Under the pieces are notes generated by a model. That model did not search any database and was not told the DNA's origin. It saw only the letters and a program-made list of their open reading frames with translations. This document shows positions 1 to 13,111 of a DNA stretch of 64,000 nucleotides, one piece after another. The translations under genes were made by a program, and so were the position numbers. This DNA comes from Ectocarpus siliculosus (Eukaryota; Sar; Phaeophyceae; Ectocarpales; Ectocarpaceae), in the NCBI GenBank assembly GCA_000310025.1, contig FN648530.1:99309-163308 (forward strand), written 5' to 3'. Position 1 is the first letter of the stretch; every line of letters begins with the position of its first letter.

Positions 1-117
1 GCTGGTTTTACGCTCTGATTTGCTCTGAACGGGAGAAATGCTGCACCATCACACCTGGATTGAAGTCGTTTTCCCTCTGCAGCAGGCAACCTTTCAGCTC
101 TCAGGAAGCAACTTTCA

Positions 118-516
118 CGCCAATATACACGTTCGTAGAGTGCACCAAATCGACCCAAAACTTGGATGTGTATAGCTTCATAGGTGTTGAACGATTTGCC
201 GATGTGCACAATTTGGGATCGGCACTCTGGCGATCGGACTTAGCCTGTAGAAGTGGACAAGATGCAGCCGATATTCACTCTAAACTCCAGTATTCCTACC
301 AGAAGCAAAAAAAAGAAAGAGAGACACCAGACATGCTCATGAGTCTACCTCCAAGTTTATCACGGGAATCAAATCCTGGAAGCACACTTTGTAACTTCGA
401 GCAAATATACACGTTCGTAGAGTACACCAAATCGCCCAAGAATCGGCAGGTGTACAGAGTGGTGGGTGAGGATCGATATGCTGATGTGCACATTTTGGGA
501 TCGCCCCTATTGCGAG
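118..516 (+). repeat. Two diverged copies of a ~120-bp unit, ~280 bp apart
   Basis: Positions ~118-236 and ~399-516 share long matching blocks, for example ATATACACGTTCGTAGAG, then CACCAAATCG, then GATGTGCACA and TTTGGGATCG. The blocks lie at equal spacing, so this looks like two monomers of a ~280-bp tandem array. The plus frame from 60 to 569 stays open through both copies and shows the duplication at protein level (IYTFVE..TKS...VY......R.ADVH.LGS.L.R). It has no ATG start in that frame, so I treat it as a repeat and not as a gene. Confidence 0.7.
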
Positions 517-639
517 AGGTGGAGCAGAACAACCGAGATTTCCTCGCGGCGCAACCTCCCGGGTTGTGATTCCATGATTTGTTTTTGACTGTATAAGAAA
601 ATAAAAATGGTTATTTTTCCATGGGCTGCAACACGTGTG

Positions 640-765
640 GTCGGTGAAGCCGCCTTGTCGAGAGCTTTCCGAAAATGTATCGTTTCGTTTATGCATGTTC
701 TTCGTCGTGGCGCAATCGAGCTTTGAAAATTGGCCCAGAGGGTGGTTATCTTGTGTCGTATATGG
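640..765 (+). mobile_element. 5'-truncated copy of the TA-flanked MITE
   Basis: This stretch matches the right half of the complete element at 56692-56908: the segment around GTTTCGTTTATGCAT, CTTCGTCGTGG, AATCGAGCTTTGAAAAT and the terminal TTATCTTGTGTC are shared in order. It ends ...TATATGG followed by TA. I found no left terminal inverted repeat upstream, so this copy is truncated. It lies next to the tRNA-like SINE head at 848-937. Confidence 0.7.
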
Positions 766-847
766 TAATGAAGTCGATCGAGTTTACTAACAACGAGCTT
801 TGCAGCGCGTCGCTTCCAATTTAGACCAGGATTCGTTAATTGAGGAA

Positions 848-937
848 AACAACTCACTTTGCCGGGACTCGAACCCATGACCTGGCCCTTGGCAGGCTGC
901 GAGGTTACCCACTAGACCACCGGGGCGACCGGTTGGT
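848..937 (-). mobile_element. tRNA-derived SINE head (copy A, partial)
   Basis: Read on the minus strand this begins GGTCGCCCCGGTGGTCTAGT (tRNA 5' end plus RNA polymerase III A box) and carries a B box GGTTCGAGTCCCGG about 50 nt later. The same head occurs at 24137, 60853 and 49930. The downstream body of copies B and C is not recognisable here, so only the head is preserved. It is not a plausible tRNA gene because the arms do not pair into a full cloverleaf. Confidence 0.65.
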
Positions 938-1416
938 ATGTCAGCACGTGGCTCGCTGCTTGCTCCGCTGTTTTGTACCAGAGCACAGCGATGCCCCCGT
1001 TGGTAGATGGTCGTGAGCTTGACGGCACCAGTGATGGTAGAATACATGTAGTAGTCTAGCACGTTGGACGTTGTAGCAAGAAAGGCGAAGCAGTGACCTG
1101 TGAGTTGTGGGGTTCGACACTCAGCGTCGTTGTCACTGCTTCCACAATATATGTACCCCGCCCGTCGTGTCGTGGTGCGTGTAGCAGCGATTTCGCCTGT
1201 GTTGGGGGGTCAAATCAATTAAGCGTTAGATCGAGATCTAGAACCGCTCGGCTGATTTTGCGCGTGCGCGTAGAATGTCGGCGGCATCTATAGGTGCCGC
1301 ACGAACAATGACTCTCCGCCGCATGAATCGGCACGCCGTATAAATTGACTTGTTGTTTTGACGCTAAGGCCTCTCAAATTATTTTTCGAACTTCAAGCGA
1401 AAACGAGGTAGCGCAG

Positions 1417-4400
1417 GACGTTCATATCCCTTCTCCCATGTGCTTGCTCTCTCTCCATATAACGGCGCGACTTTAACCCTGCTTCCTAAGCTTGGGCAAG
1501 CGGTGCTGCACTCGACCGAAGATGGCCTGAGCCCGTTGGCCCCGGGTCCTTTGTCGAATCCCTGGGACAACCTCGGCAACCAGCTAGCCGGTTTCGACAA
1601 ACAGGCAGAGGTCAAACGCACGGAGACAGGCGGCGGCAGCGAGCCCCCCGGCGACTTGTGGGACGAGGGCGAGAACGACTTGAACTTCGGCAATGAGCTT
1701 CACCAAGGTCAGCAGCAGCCGCGGGGGGCCAGGGTCCTCGATTGGGACGACAAGCTTCCCGGAGAGACGACTATTACCCAAGGTGTAAGGCTCTACCTGT
1801 CCAGCGTCTACCCCGACGCCAGTCACGAGGAAAACTGCGCCCTCGTTCTCCTTCAGGTGATAAAGTGTGTGATGATTTTTATTTTTTGTGTGTGTGGCGG
1901 TTTTGTGTGCGATGCTGCGTGCCTTGGGCGTTGGTCACGTTAGCTGAGTTTGAAAGGTGTGGTAGACCGGTGTCCAGGATATAGACGGGACGGAGAAAAT
2001 GAAAGAAGAGAAGAACAGAGTAGACGAAGCGGCCAGTCGTTTGTCGATGTCTTAGGGTTACCTTGACAGTACCGCACGCTTGGTGGCGGGGTGCGAGCGT
2101 GAGTCGTCCAGTGGTGTGGACGTGGCAATGGCAATGGCAATGGCAATAGCAATAGCAATGTTGAGCTGCTCTTGGTGTCATCGGCGCATCGCTGCTGTTG
2201 TTTTAATCGTATCTAAGCGTAAAACGGCACACCAACCCGATTCATGCTGCGATACAGCATTGTCCTTTGCAGCTGGCGGGGGGAATGGCTTCGTCACCAT
2301 CGGCTGGAGCGTCTAGTCTCGGCGGGCTTGGGTGACTTGGGCGCAAATTTCTTCAAACGATCTGCACGAACAGACACCTGCTACCTTGATGGTACAGAAT
2401 GGTCGAAACGTTGAACTGTCTTAGCGAAAGAAATCAAACCTGTTAGCTCCTACGGAGGTGATGTGTCTGAGAGAGCCATTTTAACTTAGCGTTCCCCTTC
2501 GCCCGCATCCAGGTTTTGGAGCAGGTGGCCTTGGAGGAGCTAGACGTGCCGGTCCTCAAGACGCGCCACACGATCAAGGCAAGAACATCGACCGTCGCCG
2601 TGCACGTGGTTATTGTACGCTAATTTACTACTGCTGTGGACGTTGTGTGGCTCCTTATCCTTGCGCGTTTAGAAGCTGATTGTTCGACCACACCGAAGCT
2701 CGATCGAGCGGTACTCTTGCCCTAACTTGCCTGTGGCGTACCAAGTTGGATGGAATGTTTATTGCTATTGCCAAAGCGAAGTGCCGTGTTGTAATTGTGC
2801 TATTAATAGTGTCATTCGCGACGTTGAGGCAGCATGCGCCGTGTCCCAGGATTGCTCAGAGAACACGGTGTGTCGCATGGTCGAATCGCAACGTCCTGAT
2901 GGGTAGACCGGAAGCTTCGGAGGGCTGTACCGTATCGACGTGATCGCGCAGAAGCAGTTGTTTCTTTCGTACTGGAAGGCCTGTCTTCCATGCTTGTTTA
3001 ACCTCGTCCTCCACAGCGGCCCCGCAATATCGAAAACCACAATCAAGGTATCCCGTCTTCCTCCGCCTCAACCTCACCCTTTACTCCTTCTCGGTGGTTT
3101 GTTGAGACAGATTGAGGCATTTTTGCGATCGGTGGTGCTGAGCGTGCCCGCTAGGACGTGGCAACAGTCGGTCCGAGGAGCGTTTGCGCGGACGGCACCT
3201 GCAGGGATGACCGCGTCTCCGGGACATGTGAGACCAAAAATGTTGCATACATGTACATGGATGGGCAGCTTTCCTTGGCCCGTCTTTATACGGAACTATG
3301 CATCGGCGCGCTGGGCCGGTGCCTGTACTTGTATGCGTGTGTTGTTGTCATTGTCATTGTTCTCGGTGGTGGTGGTGGTGGTAATGATGTTCAATGGTAT
3401 GTGGGACGAGTCGGGCAATGCTTGTTTTGTGTTGAAAGGTTTGTGATGTATTCGTCATTGTCGTCTACACCATTCCTTTGGGCAGTATAGTCAGCGTGGA
3501 AGCGCTCTTTTATTTGCCGTTTTCGTTGGAGCAAACATCTTGTTGTATATCCTTCCTGCCCCCCTTTCCTTTTATTGTGTTTTTTGTCAGGGTCACCAGA
3601 TCTCGAAGGAAGAGCTGACGTTCCGCATGAGCTTGTTCGTGGCGATGATGAAGGCTGAGAGGGAAGGCACCGACGACGCGGACATCGCGGTAAGCAAACA
3701 CCCGGCTTCGAGTGGTTGGCGACTTACACGTTGTGCACACATACCTGGTCCCGTTGTCGGTTCTGTGTTGGATTGGTTTGTTATTTGAGCACCAGGTACT
3801 AAACACGTGGTACCAATCCGGTTGTCGATCTCGGCCCAATACATGTTAGAAGTAGTGTTGTTGTCCACCACCGGTGTCGCCACGAGCCCGAGGAGGTCTC
3901 TACGGGCAGGTGTCCTTAGTCCTTTGTGGCCGTGAGGGCCGCATTCCTGTCCAGCCCCAAGGCTAAGGTTTTTAGTTTTTAGAAGGTCTCCGCGGCCAAA
4001 TCGGGAGTCCTTGCTTTGAAGGGCAAGGCGATCCGGCGTCTTGGCGACCTTTCCTGACCGAGGCATGTTTCCGCCCCTTACATTGTGTAACCACCGCCCT
4101 CGAGACGTCGTTTTGTCCCAGCGAAGGAAAGATTGCTTATCCTGTATTATTCGTCCACGGAGCGTGGGCACTGTGTTCTTCGTTAGTCGATCGTGTGGTC
4201 TGCTAAATAGTGATGTGCGAGGTGTTTTTGGCGATGGCAGAGCACTCTTGGCGCCCCATACTCTTGAACATGTATCTCCAGCGAAACGGTGGCGAGAAGC
4301 CGGGGGTCCGTACGCATTTGCGCCAATGATGTACAACAGCAGTATCGGAACTTAGATCTTGGCAGTATTCTCGAGGTCGCGAGCCAGACCCGCAAGCCCG

Positions 4401-6702
4401 CTTAGGATTGTTGACTGAGGTCGCGAGCCAGACCCGCAAGCCCGCTTAGGATTGTTGACTGAACAAACTACTTGAAGTAATATGGTTCCCCGTCCGTCCC
4501 CACGGGTTGGTACTTTCGTACGACGACGGCGTGAAACAGTTGGACGCTATGCGGGTGGAGTCCGTGGTGAGGGGTTACGCCGCAAACGCGGCGGAAATAC
4601 TGCCGCTTCAGCGCCCGGCCAGGACTCTGTTGCCGCCGCTGCTGTTCTGCATGGCCTGTGAGCTGCTCCACGTCCGCTTGCTGGCCCCGGAGGTGACAAT
4701 TGTCTAGGGGGACTCGCAGATATATATGTCAATATGAGGGAGGTGGGGGGGGGGGGCTAGAACCACCTTATCCTTCTGTCTTTTGAAGCTGAGCTGTCCC
4801 TGGGGACCATGTATTTTTAATTGAGCTGTATTCTTACCTCATTTTTCTGAATGGTCGTACGTAACCATGAGCAAGCCGGGTTTACTCAACTGGTTACTAT
4901 TTCCTTTGGACCCCGACTGTATCGGCGCTTCCCCGCCCGGAATGTTCTTGACAGTCCGCTCTGTCATAGCGCGAAGGCTTGAGAAATTGAATGACGGCTT
5001 GTCACGCGTCGTCAATAACGACGTGTTGGCCGCACTTCACAAGCGCCTGAGAAAACAGCGCATTCCTCAGAAGGAGGTTGTTGCCCTCGCGTTGTTTTCG
5101 TCATCATCTAATTAGATTGGGACGTTTTTTCCGCTGTACTCATGCACCGACAGACCAGGCAAGTGTGCCGTGATACCGCTTGACCCCCATCCCCCCTTTG
5201 CTGCAACTCGACGCACTACGCCAACAAAGGTCCGAGAAGTCTGCCGGCAGATCGTGACGGACTATGAGGCCCGAGCGAAGCTCTGGATGAGCCCGGCCCA
5301 GAACGCGGAGCGCTTCTTGCAGCCCTTGGTCATGGAGTTCGCCTCCTGGCTGCGTGCCAACAGGGACATCTTGTACCAGGGCAGCGCGACTGAGGGCCTC
5401 TTGCGAAGCATCGACGAAGGGCTTCGAAGCAGCCTAAAGAACCAGGTGTGTGGTAGGCAGAGTTTGTTGCTTCGACAGCCTTACTTGTTGGCTCATAGGC
5501 GTGCTCTTGTGGACGTCAACCGCGGTGTGTAATTGTGTCTTTGTCGTCTGTGGGAACGACCCGGGAGTTGCAAAGCGCACACCACATGTGTGGACCTGTG
5601 CGTGTGCGTGACTGCGGCAGGGGGCGTGCGCGTTTCTTTTTCGACGTGTTTTTGTTTCGCCTGCTGCCCGTGGCCACGGTGCGCTTGTCGGAGCAAGCTG
5701 CGTAGACTGTTTAGCAGGATCACCAGCCAGGGTATCGTCCCAGCGGTAATACAAGCGTTTCCATGATCATACCTGACCCCGCCGGCGATTATTTATCTTC
5801 CCGGTACAGTATGTCTTGCCCGTGTAGTCTTACTCCCAGGATGGATGTGCGCTACCGCCTCTTTGGGGTCCTGTAATTTTGCAGCCTTTTTTAGATCTGA
5901 CTGCCGGGTGAGGTGTTGCTCCCCCTTATGCCGCGCGCTCTTGTGTCCGGGTATATTGGTCTTCGGAGCACTTTCTGCGGGTGCCCGCAGACACGATTCT
6001 CGCCACCCTAGCAAGCACAGGAGACGAACGTTCTATTGCATAGTGGGGGAAATCAAGTATTTTTTTTCTTGTGTATCACAAGCACGGCGCCCCACAAACC
6101 ACCAAGAACGCCTCGCGTTGTTGTGCCCCCCACCCCCCCATGTGCTCTTCTTCTTCTCTCCTATCTTCTCTTGTCTCCTTTCCAGGTATACCGGTCCGCC
6201 GAGCACTTCCTGGAGGTGCTCAAGTCGTTGTCGTCTAGCTTGACGGACATGCCTCTGCCTTCGTACGACCCTTCCGGCGGGGACGATCACCCTTTCGACG
6301 TTTCGCAGGTGCTTCCGCCTGCACTGCTGTGTTTTGTAACACAGCAGCAGCATTAGTGGTTCCTGTAAAGGCCCGTGGAATCGCGTGGCATAGCTGTAAA
6401 GTACTCTATTCAAGTTGTCTCATGCTCTGAAGTAGTGCCTGCAGGATGTCCGGTGTAAGGCCGGCCGGCCGAATCCCTTGGCTACTACGCGGCCTTGTAC
6501 AGAGACCACCGGATCATCTATGCACATGCGATACTGTACATGTAACACTAACACTCTTTCCGTGAAATCCCACCGCCGTCTCGCCAGACGTTGAAGGATG
6601 TGAGCCGGGAGCGATTCGACGTGAACAAGGTACCCACCGACCCGTCCGAGTGCTGGTCTCAAATCCAAAGCTTGCTTCTGCAAGCCGCTGTTCAAGACCA
6701 GA

Positions 6703-6739
<37 letters not shown>

Positions 6740-7998
6740 AGCGACGCCCGGCAGAGTGGCCAGGCCGCCCGATGCCGCTGCCGTTCAGCCAGACACGGGG
6801 GGCGCGCGAATCGTCACCGATACCGCCGCCGCCTCCGCTGCTGATGCTGGTACTGGTACTGGTACTGGTACTGGTGCTGCTCCCGAGTCTGTAAGACCCA
6901 AGAGAGTCAAGGATAAAGAGGACGTGAGGGCTTCAAGAAGCGTCCCTGTAGACCAAGCGGTGGATCACACGTCCAGGGGACCCGATGGATGCACTCGTTG
7001 CCCCGCCGCTAGCCCGAGTGGGGTGAGAGTGCCTGGCGAGGGTGGCCGTGGCGGGGGCCCCGTACAAGGGGGTGTAGGGGGGACCGCAAAGGATGGTGAC
7101 GGTGCCGTCGCCGCCAAGTCGGCGCTGGAGACGTACGTGGACCAGTGCGCTTGGAGGGTTCTTCATGCAGCTTCTAGGACGGCATCTGGTGGGGACTCGT
7201 TTTTCGTGGTGCAGGTATGGTGTAGTGTGTGGTGGGTTCTATAATGAAAAACAAGGGGGGGGGGGGAGGTTATCCCGGCAGACATACAAGGATGCGCTGC
7301 TGTCCCAAATACGTTGATCAGGGGGGGGCACACAGAAGATTTCAAGCCACGTTTTTGATGAGAGGGGGCACACAGAAGATATCATGCCACCGTTTGATGA
7401 GAGGGGGCACACAGAGGATGAATTTCCTCCACCGAGGGCACGATGACATTCATCATCATCATCCACAATGGGTTCCTCCAATACTTATTATTCTTCCTAC
7501 TCGGGGTATATAGAACAAAGTTCGAGAAGGGCGAAACAATCTTGCGGGTGGGGGTAGCAGTTCGTCTTTGTGTACACTCCGTGAGCCCTCTAGCCAGTCA
7601 ACGTACCAACGCTAACAACGACGATGGCAAACACAAAGGCAGTGACGGTTACAGCAGCAACAACCACGACAATAATCTAGCAGTTACACGCACCCTGACC
7701 GCAACATACACCTACGACCCATGATGGAAAAGACCGGATTGCGCGTGTCGGCTATTACTCTGGCGTTGGCTAGCTGTGGGTGATGACGTGCACTTCCGGC
7801 CGTTGGCTGGGCCCTGATGTGCTGATGGGCTCTTTTGGAGGCCCGATGAGGGTCAGGTTAAGGCTTGTGCCACGTGCTTGAGGGTAAACTGCTCGAAAAT
7901 GATGCGATAACGCTCGAGACCCTTGCTAAGAAACAAGATCCGGGGTGCTGTTGCGAAGACGGACCGCACTCCTCTTGCTGCTGCTGTTGCTGCTGTTG

Positions 7999-8037
<39 letters not shown>

Positions 8038-8038
8038 G

Positions 8039-8081
<43 letters not shown>

Positions 8082-11000
8082 CTTGTTTGTAGCGAGAAAC
8101 GCGGTGTGTTTGGTAAGAGAACGGTTGACAGGTGCAAATATGAGCTTCTTCGAATAGTTCCTTAGCACTGCTGTGACCTGTACCGTCCGCTGCTGCTGCT
8201 GCTCGCTCTGCTACACCAGATACGCACCGGGGTTGTCGTTCGTCTGTCTTATGAAATACCCTGTACTTTGATTCAATCATGCTTGAATATTGCTTGAATA
8301 TTTATTGTACAATACTGCAGGATTTGTTCGGCGGGGAAGGTGTGCTAGTGAAGATGGCCACGGCACCCACCGAGCCAATCAGGATTCGCACCAAGGTATG
8401 TACATCAGAAGAGAGAGAACAGTAAATCAGAACCAGACACGTAGCCAGGGGTGGTTGTACTGTGCCTTCCTGCTTCCTGGGTAGGCGCCGTGCCCTCGGG
8501 AGTACTGCTGTGTGGTACCATGTTGGCTACGGCTGTAGCAGACTGGCAAAGGATGTGCGGGGCGGTAATTAAAGTTTGGCTGCTGTACAAAGACCAGACT
8601 TCTCCTAACTTCGCGCCCAAGACATCTGATCTGAGGTTCTCGAGTTACTGCTGTATGGATTTCTGTCTCTCTTCCTTTCCTGTCTTCCGGCACGATGTAT
8701 TCCCATTTTCTCTTGTGGAATTTGTGGTGTTCCAGGGTCTGGCGGTGAGAGTGACGACGGTGGACAAGCACGACATCTACCACATCTCCGACGTAGACAT
8801 GACCACATCCGAAGCCTCGCCCCGGCCTCTGATGACCATCACCAGCACCATGAAGGAGATTATCCAGTTCGCACCGTTTGTTGAGCATCCGGTGCTCGTG
8901 CGGCGTAAGGTGCGTCAGAAACTGAGTGGTACCGATGCATGCAAGCACTCCATGTGGCACTTCCCAGGATGGCATACAATGAATAATAGGCTCTTTCGCT
9001 GTATTGACGTAATGAGTGCTGTGAACACGATTCCAAGCACGGCAAAAGACATAGCCGACTCTGCTGGAAGGGCGACTTAAATTTATGAAGACAAGGACTG
9101 GTTGTGTTTTTTTTTTTCTTGGACTGGGTGCTCTTCAACAGCTGACGTACCACATGCGAGACTTTTGTTCGTTTTCACGGTAACCGACCGCGCCAAAAAC
9201 GAAAAAATGGCCAGTTTTTCGTGAAGAAAGTGTTGCGTGTTACAAGACTTTTTTTCGGCATCCCTTCGGACGATGAGCGGCAAGAACGTGCATGCAGGGT
9301 TCAACTGTAACAATCAGTGCGGGCAGTGCATACGTGTAACGGCCATGTTGTTTGTTGGTTACTTTTTTGGGGGGTCTTTCGAGGCCATTTTCCCTCCCGA
9401 CCCCGCACCCTAAATTCTGCAACCGATGCGTTTTTTTGCTGCAAAATACACTGTCTATTGCTGTACCGGTTTGGTGCCTCGATGGCCTATAAATATCAAT
9501 AGTCCGGGCTGATCGCCGAAGGGAATGGTTCGGACATCCCTGCGGAACCCTCAAACAGGCAGCAGCAGCCTTCGCACGCCAGGAGTGGAAGGTGAGGCAT
9601 TGGCGTTGTCTTTTTCGGCAATCAAACTAGAGGACGTATGCATACGTACGAGACAGTACGGTCGGACACCATGTAACCCTAACCCTATTTAGAGCGATCA
9701 TGAGCGACGCTGTACGATGTTTTTCGATGGTTTTAATCGTACACGGGGAGTTATCTCGTGCCCCATGAACGCCCTTAAAAGAAGAGAAGACAGAAAACGT
9801 GTGCTTCCCTGACCTTCCGAGTGTTTTTCTCTATTAGGCGTTTGTCGTACGCGCTGCTGCAACAGCCACATAACGTCAAGGGGTGTTGTTACCGATGCTT
9901 CTCTTGTTGTCAAACATTCGGCGAGATTGTGCCGTGTTCCGTGTTCCGTGTTCCGTGTTCCGTGTTCCGTGTTCCGTGTTCCGTGCTCGGTTGTTAGCGT
10001 TTGCATGCTCCCGGTTATTGGTGCCACTCTAAGCTTATGTAGCGGCACCACGGATGCTGCGTGCGGAGATGTAGCAACAGCAGTGCATCAGCCGGTGGTG
10101 TGTCGCTAATCGACAAAAGAAGTACAAGTCATAGCAAGTGAAGGGGCGGTGCTGAAAGAGACGATGCTGCTTGTCATGTACACCCTCGGCAACCAACAGC
10201 AGGCGCACCCCGCGCAACGGCTTCCCATCCCGGTGTCGTCCGCATCATCACTGCTTGTGCTTTGGCAGACAGCGTCAGCACGACGATGCCTTGCTGTTTT
10301 CCTACAGTCAACTCTGTTAAGAGGTTATCATCCGTCAACTCTGTGTACACTAACTCCTCTTGGAACAGTAGTGCCGCCAAGGAGTTGATTACTATGATAT
10401 GATACAGTATGATACAGCAGTACGGGTACCTGTATTAGGCCGCAAAGTAGTGCCAAGGGATTCGGCTGTACTGGTACTGGGCACCCTGCACTATGTTCAG
10501 GGTATGAGACCACTTGAATATTGTTGTCCGTCTGCGTCACGCGATTCCACCGGCCTTGCACAGGGCGATTCTACCAGCCTCACTTTTTCCTCCTTATGCA
10601 GCGACCACTACTGCTGTACAGCAGTATTCACCAGGGAATCCAAATGCTTGGGATGACGAACTCTGCGTGGTGAAACTGCACTCGTGCACGCTTCTTTTTT
10701 TGTCTTCGTGTTGACTCGTGTACTGTGGTATATACTACTTGCTCAGGTTCATTACGATATCAGCGGACCTTCCCGACTACCCAGAGGGCCACCTAGACGC
10801 CTCTGCGGGACTGCTGCTGGCCTCATCCCAGCCATCTCCTCCCAACACGGTGAGCCTAGACGAACAAACGGCTGGAATGCTACATGTGCTGCTGGCATGC
10901 TGAACAGAGGAAATGATGCCCCTCTCGCCCTCGAGTGTTGTCTGTTGTTGTTCGTAATAATGATGATGATAATGATTTGCCTTGTAGTTTGGTTTTGTTG

Positions 11001-13080
11001 TCATTGTTGTAGCTGTTGGTTGATGATGATGGTGGGCTAGGGTTGTTCTGTCTGTTGTTAGGGGGTTGTTTGGGTTTTCGATAGCGTAATGCACAGTGCT
11101 TGACTTATCGGGAGTCGTCCTTCGTTGCACTTAACGGCCACTTAACCCAGCACCGTTTGATTCTTCACATGTACAAGCCAGCCCCCCCCCCCCCCCCCAT
11201 TTTTTTTGCACAAGTATTTTATTCCACTTTCTACACAATAAAGTGTGCGGCTTACTCAAGGGCACTCACTACCTCTCTCTCTGAGCCATTCCCTCTCTTC
11301 TTCCATTGTAAAGTACCATGATACATAGGCAATAGATAAGACTGTACCGGATATCTAATCTTGCTCTACTAGTCTTCGTTCTTCCCCTCGCTGCCTCGGC
11401 AAGGCTTTTGCTTAGGCATGGCCCATAGCGAGGGGGGGGGGTCGTTCTAGCGAGCATGGGTTAGACTCACCCTCAAAGGACCGATACCTTCTTGCTGCGG
11501 CGCACCCGCCGCGAGGCGTGCGTAGTGGTAGAGTTGGGGTCGGCACTGGTGCGCGTCAGGTACAAAGTGCAGATGCGCGGGCCTCATGGCCGTCGGTGTA
11601 GACAGCAATGTCCATCTCAGTTTTGTGCGCGGAGGCAGACGCCATCAGAAAGGTGGACGGGCACTATGTACACGGCCCTAGGTTTGCTAGAGGGAGCTGT
11701 ACTGTCTCAGTAACCTGGCTTCGCCATCAATGGGGAGGAGGGGACAGGTGGTGACGAGCTGAGTGGGCTAGTTGACCCTTCGGCGCGAGAATTTTCAGAC
11801 CAAGAACCTTAAGTGCAACGAGGGAGAAAGCGAGGAACCGACTGGGAAGGACAGCAACGAGAGCGTGTACGGACGGAGCGGGTCGATTTTGGTCGTGCTA
11901 GGACTGGCCGCAGCGGCACCGGAGCAGCGGCACCGGAGCAGCGGCACCGGAGCAGCGGCATCGAGCAACGGCGCCGGAGCACACGGACGACGTCGAACCG
12001 TGACGCACGGACGAACATTTTGTGTTGTCAAATATATTCCGTTTTTTTTCCTGAACATTGGTGTGTATGTGACGACGTCACGGGCTTTGTAGAGAGACGC
12101 GGCAGAGATGGCGCGGATAGCCCGGGTGACTTTTTTGTGTACCTGCATCGTGGAAGACCCCTTCAATGTGGAATGATTTCTAGTCAGTGTCGATTATTTA
12201 CACTGCTGTGTCCAACACAGATGATCAGGGGTAGATTCGGTGATTGTCAATTGCAATGATGGCTTTGGTTGGTTGTTCTTTTTCACTGTAAATTTATGCC
12301 CACGGACGCATTCTGACAGCACTTCAGACAGCAGTTGCGCGCCCCGAACTTGTGCCATGCCTACCATGGTGTTAATTGTACAGACAGCACTCCAGACAGC
12401 TGTAGTCGACAGTCGACATTCATTTTGGTAAAGTGTAGGACAGGGGGGGTGATGCTGCTGTAGTCGAATGTAGTGTGTGGACGGGTAGTTCAGTTTTTGG
12501 GCACGCAAACGTGCTGCAGGGATGTAGGTGTACCTCTTCGGGCTTGTGTACCCTTTTCTTGCTAGTTTGCGTGTTCTTTGGATCTTCTGATGGCTCTAGC
12601 ATTTTTGTGACCACGGACCGCGTCTTTGCTAGATTTTGGGATTAGCAACTGACACGAGTTAAATGTGAAGACAACAACAACAACAACAACTCGCGCCTCT
12701 TGATGTCTTTTTTAAGGAATATTCGTACAAGAAAAATACTACCCGTTGGAAATAACCATAGCTCTCAGTCGTTTTTTGTCATCCTCTCTTAGAACCCTGC
12801 CGCTGCACTCGCTGTCCGCTCTTGTCTTGGATGACAGGAGGAACAACTACACCCGCTGGTGTCGGTAAAGGTTAACGCCAACCTCCACGGCGCTGCCGCA
12901 GCAGTCGCCTCACCCGCAGACAGCGAGGACGCTAGCAGCGTCACGTCCAGCCAGGCGTCCGCAAACAGCCGGAGCAGCAGCATCCTCCGCAGGCGGCCGT
13001 CGGTGTTCAACGCGCCGCCGCCGTTGCCGACGCCCTCCGCCTGGGAGCGGGGAGGAGATAGTTCCGAGTCCGAACCAGAC

Positions 13081-13111
<31 letters not shown>

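Larger units (their letters stand above)
1..1416. other. Repeat-rich intergenic stretch
   Basis: Apart from the tandem copies, the MITE fragment and the SINE head, I see no exon-like sequence here. Any promoter or first exon of the following gene must lie here or further upstream, because the first recognisable exon has no Met codon in its frame. Confidence 0.4.

Noticed and set aside
60-569. 169-codon plus-strand open frame
   Set aside because: It begins at TTG with no ATG start and consists of two diverged repeat copies; no splice sites or family motifs.
4867-5115. Possible exon or small gene with a charged helix
   Set aside because: Its splice phases do not fit the neighbouring exons and no homologous family is apparent.
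7853-8280. Poly-Leu, poly-Cys, poly-Ala, poly-Gln and poly-Ser open frames
   Set aside because: All are readings of the same CTG/CAG microsatellite in an intron.
9675-9692. Telomere-like CCCTAA repeats (also near 18755, 48365 and 60500)
   Set aside because: Only about two units each, so they are chance or short interstitial sequence and not telomeric arrays.
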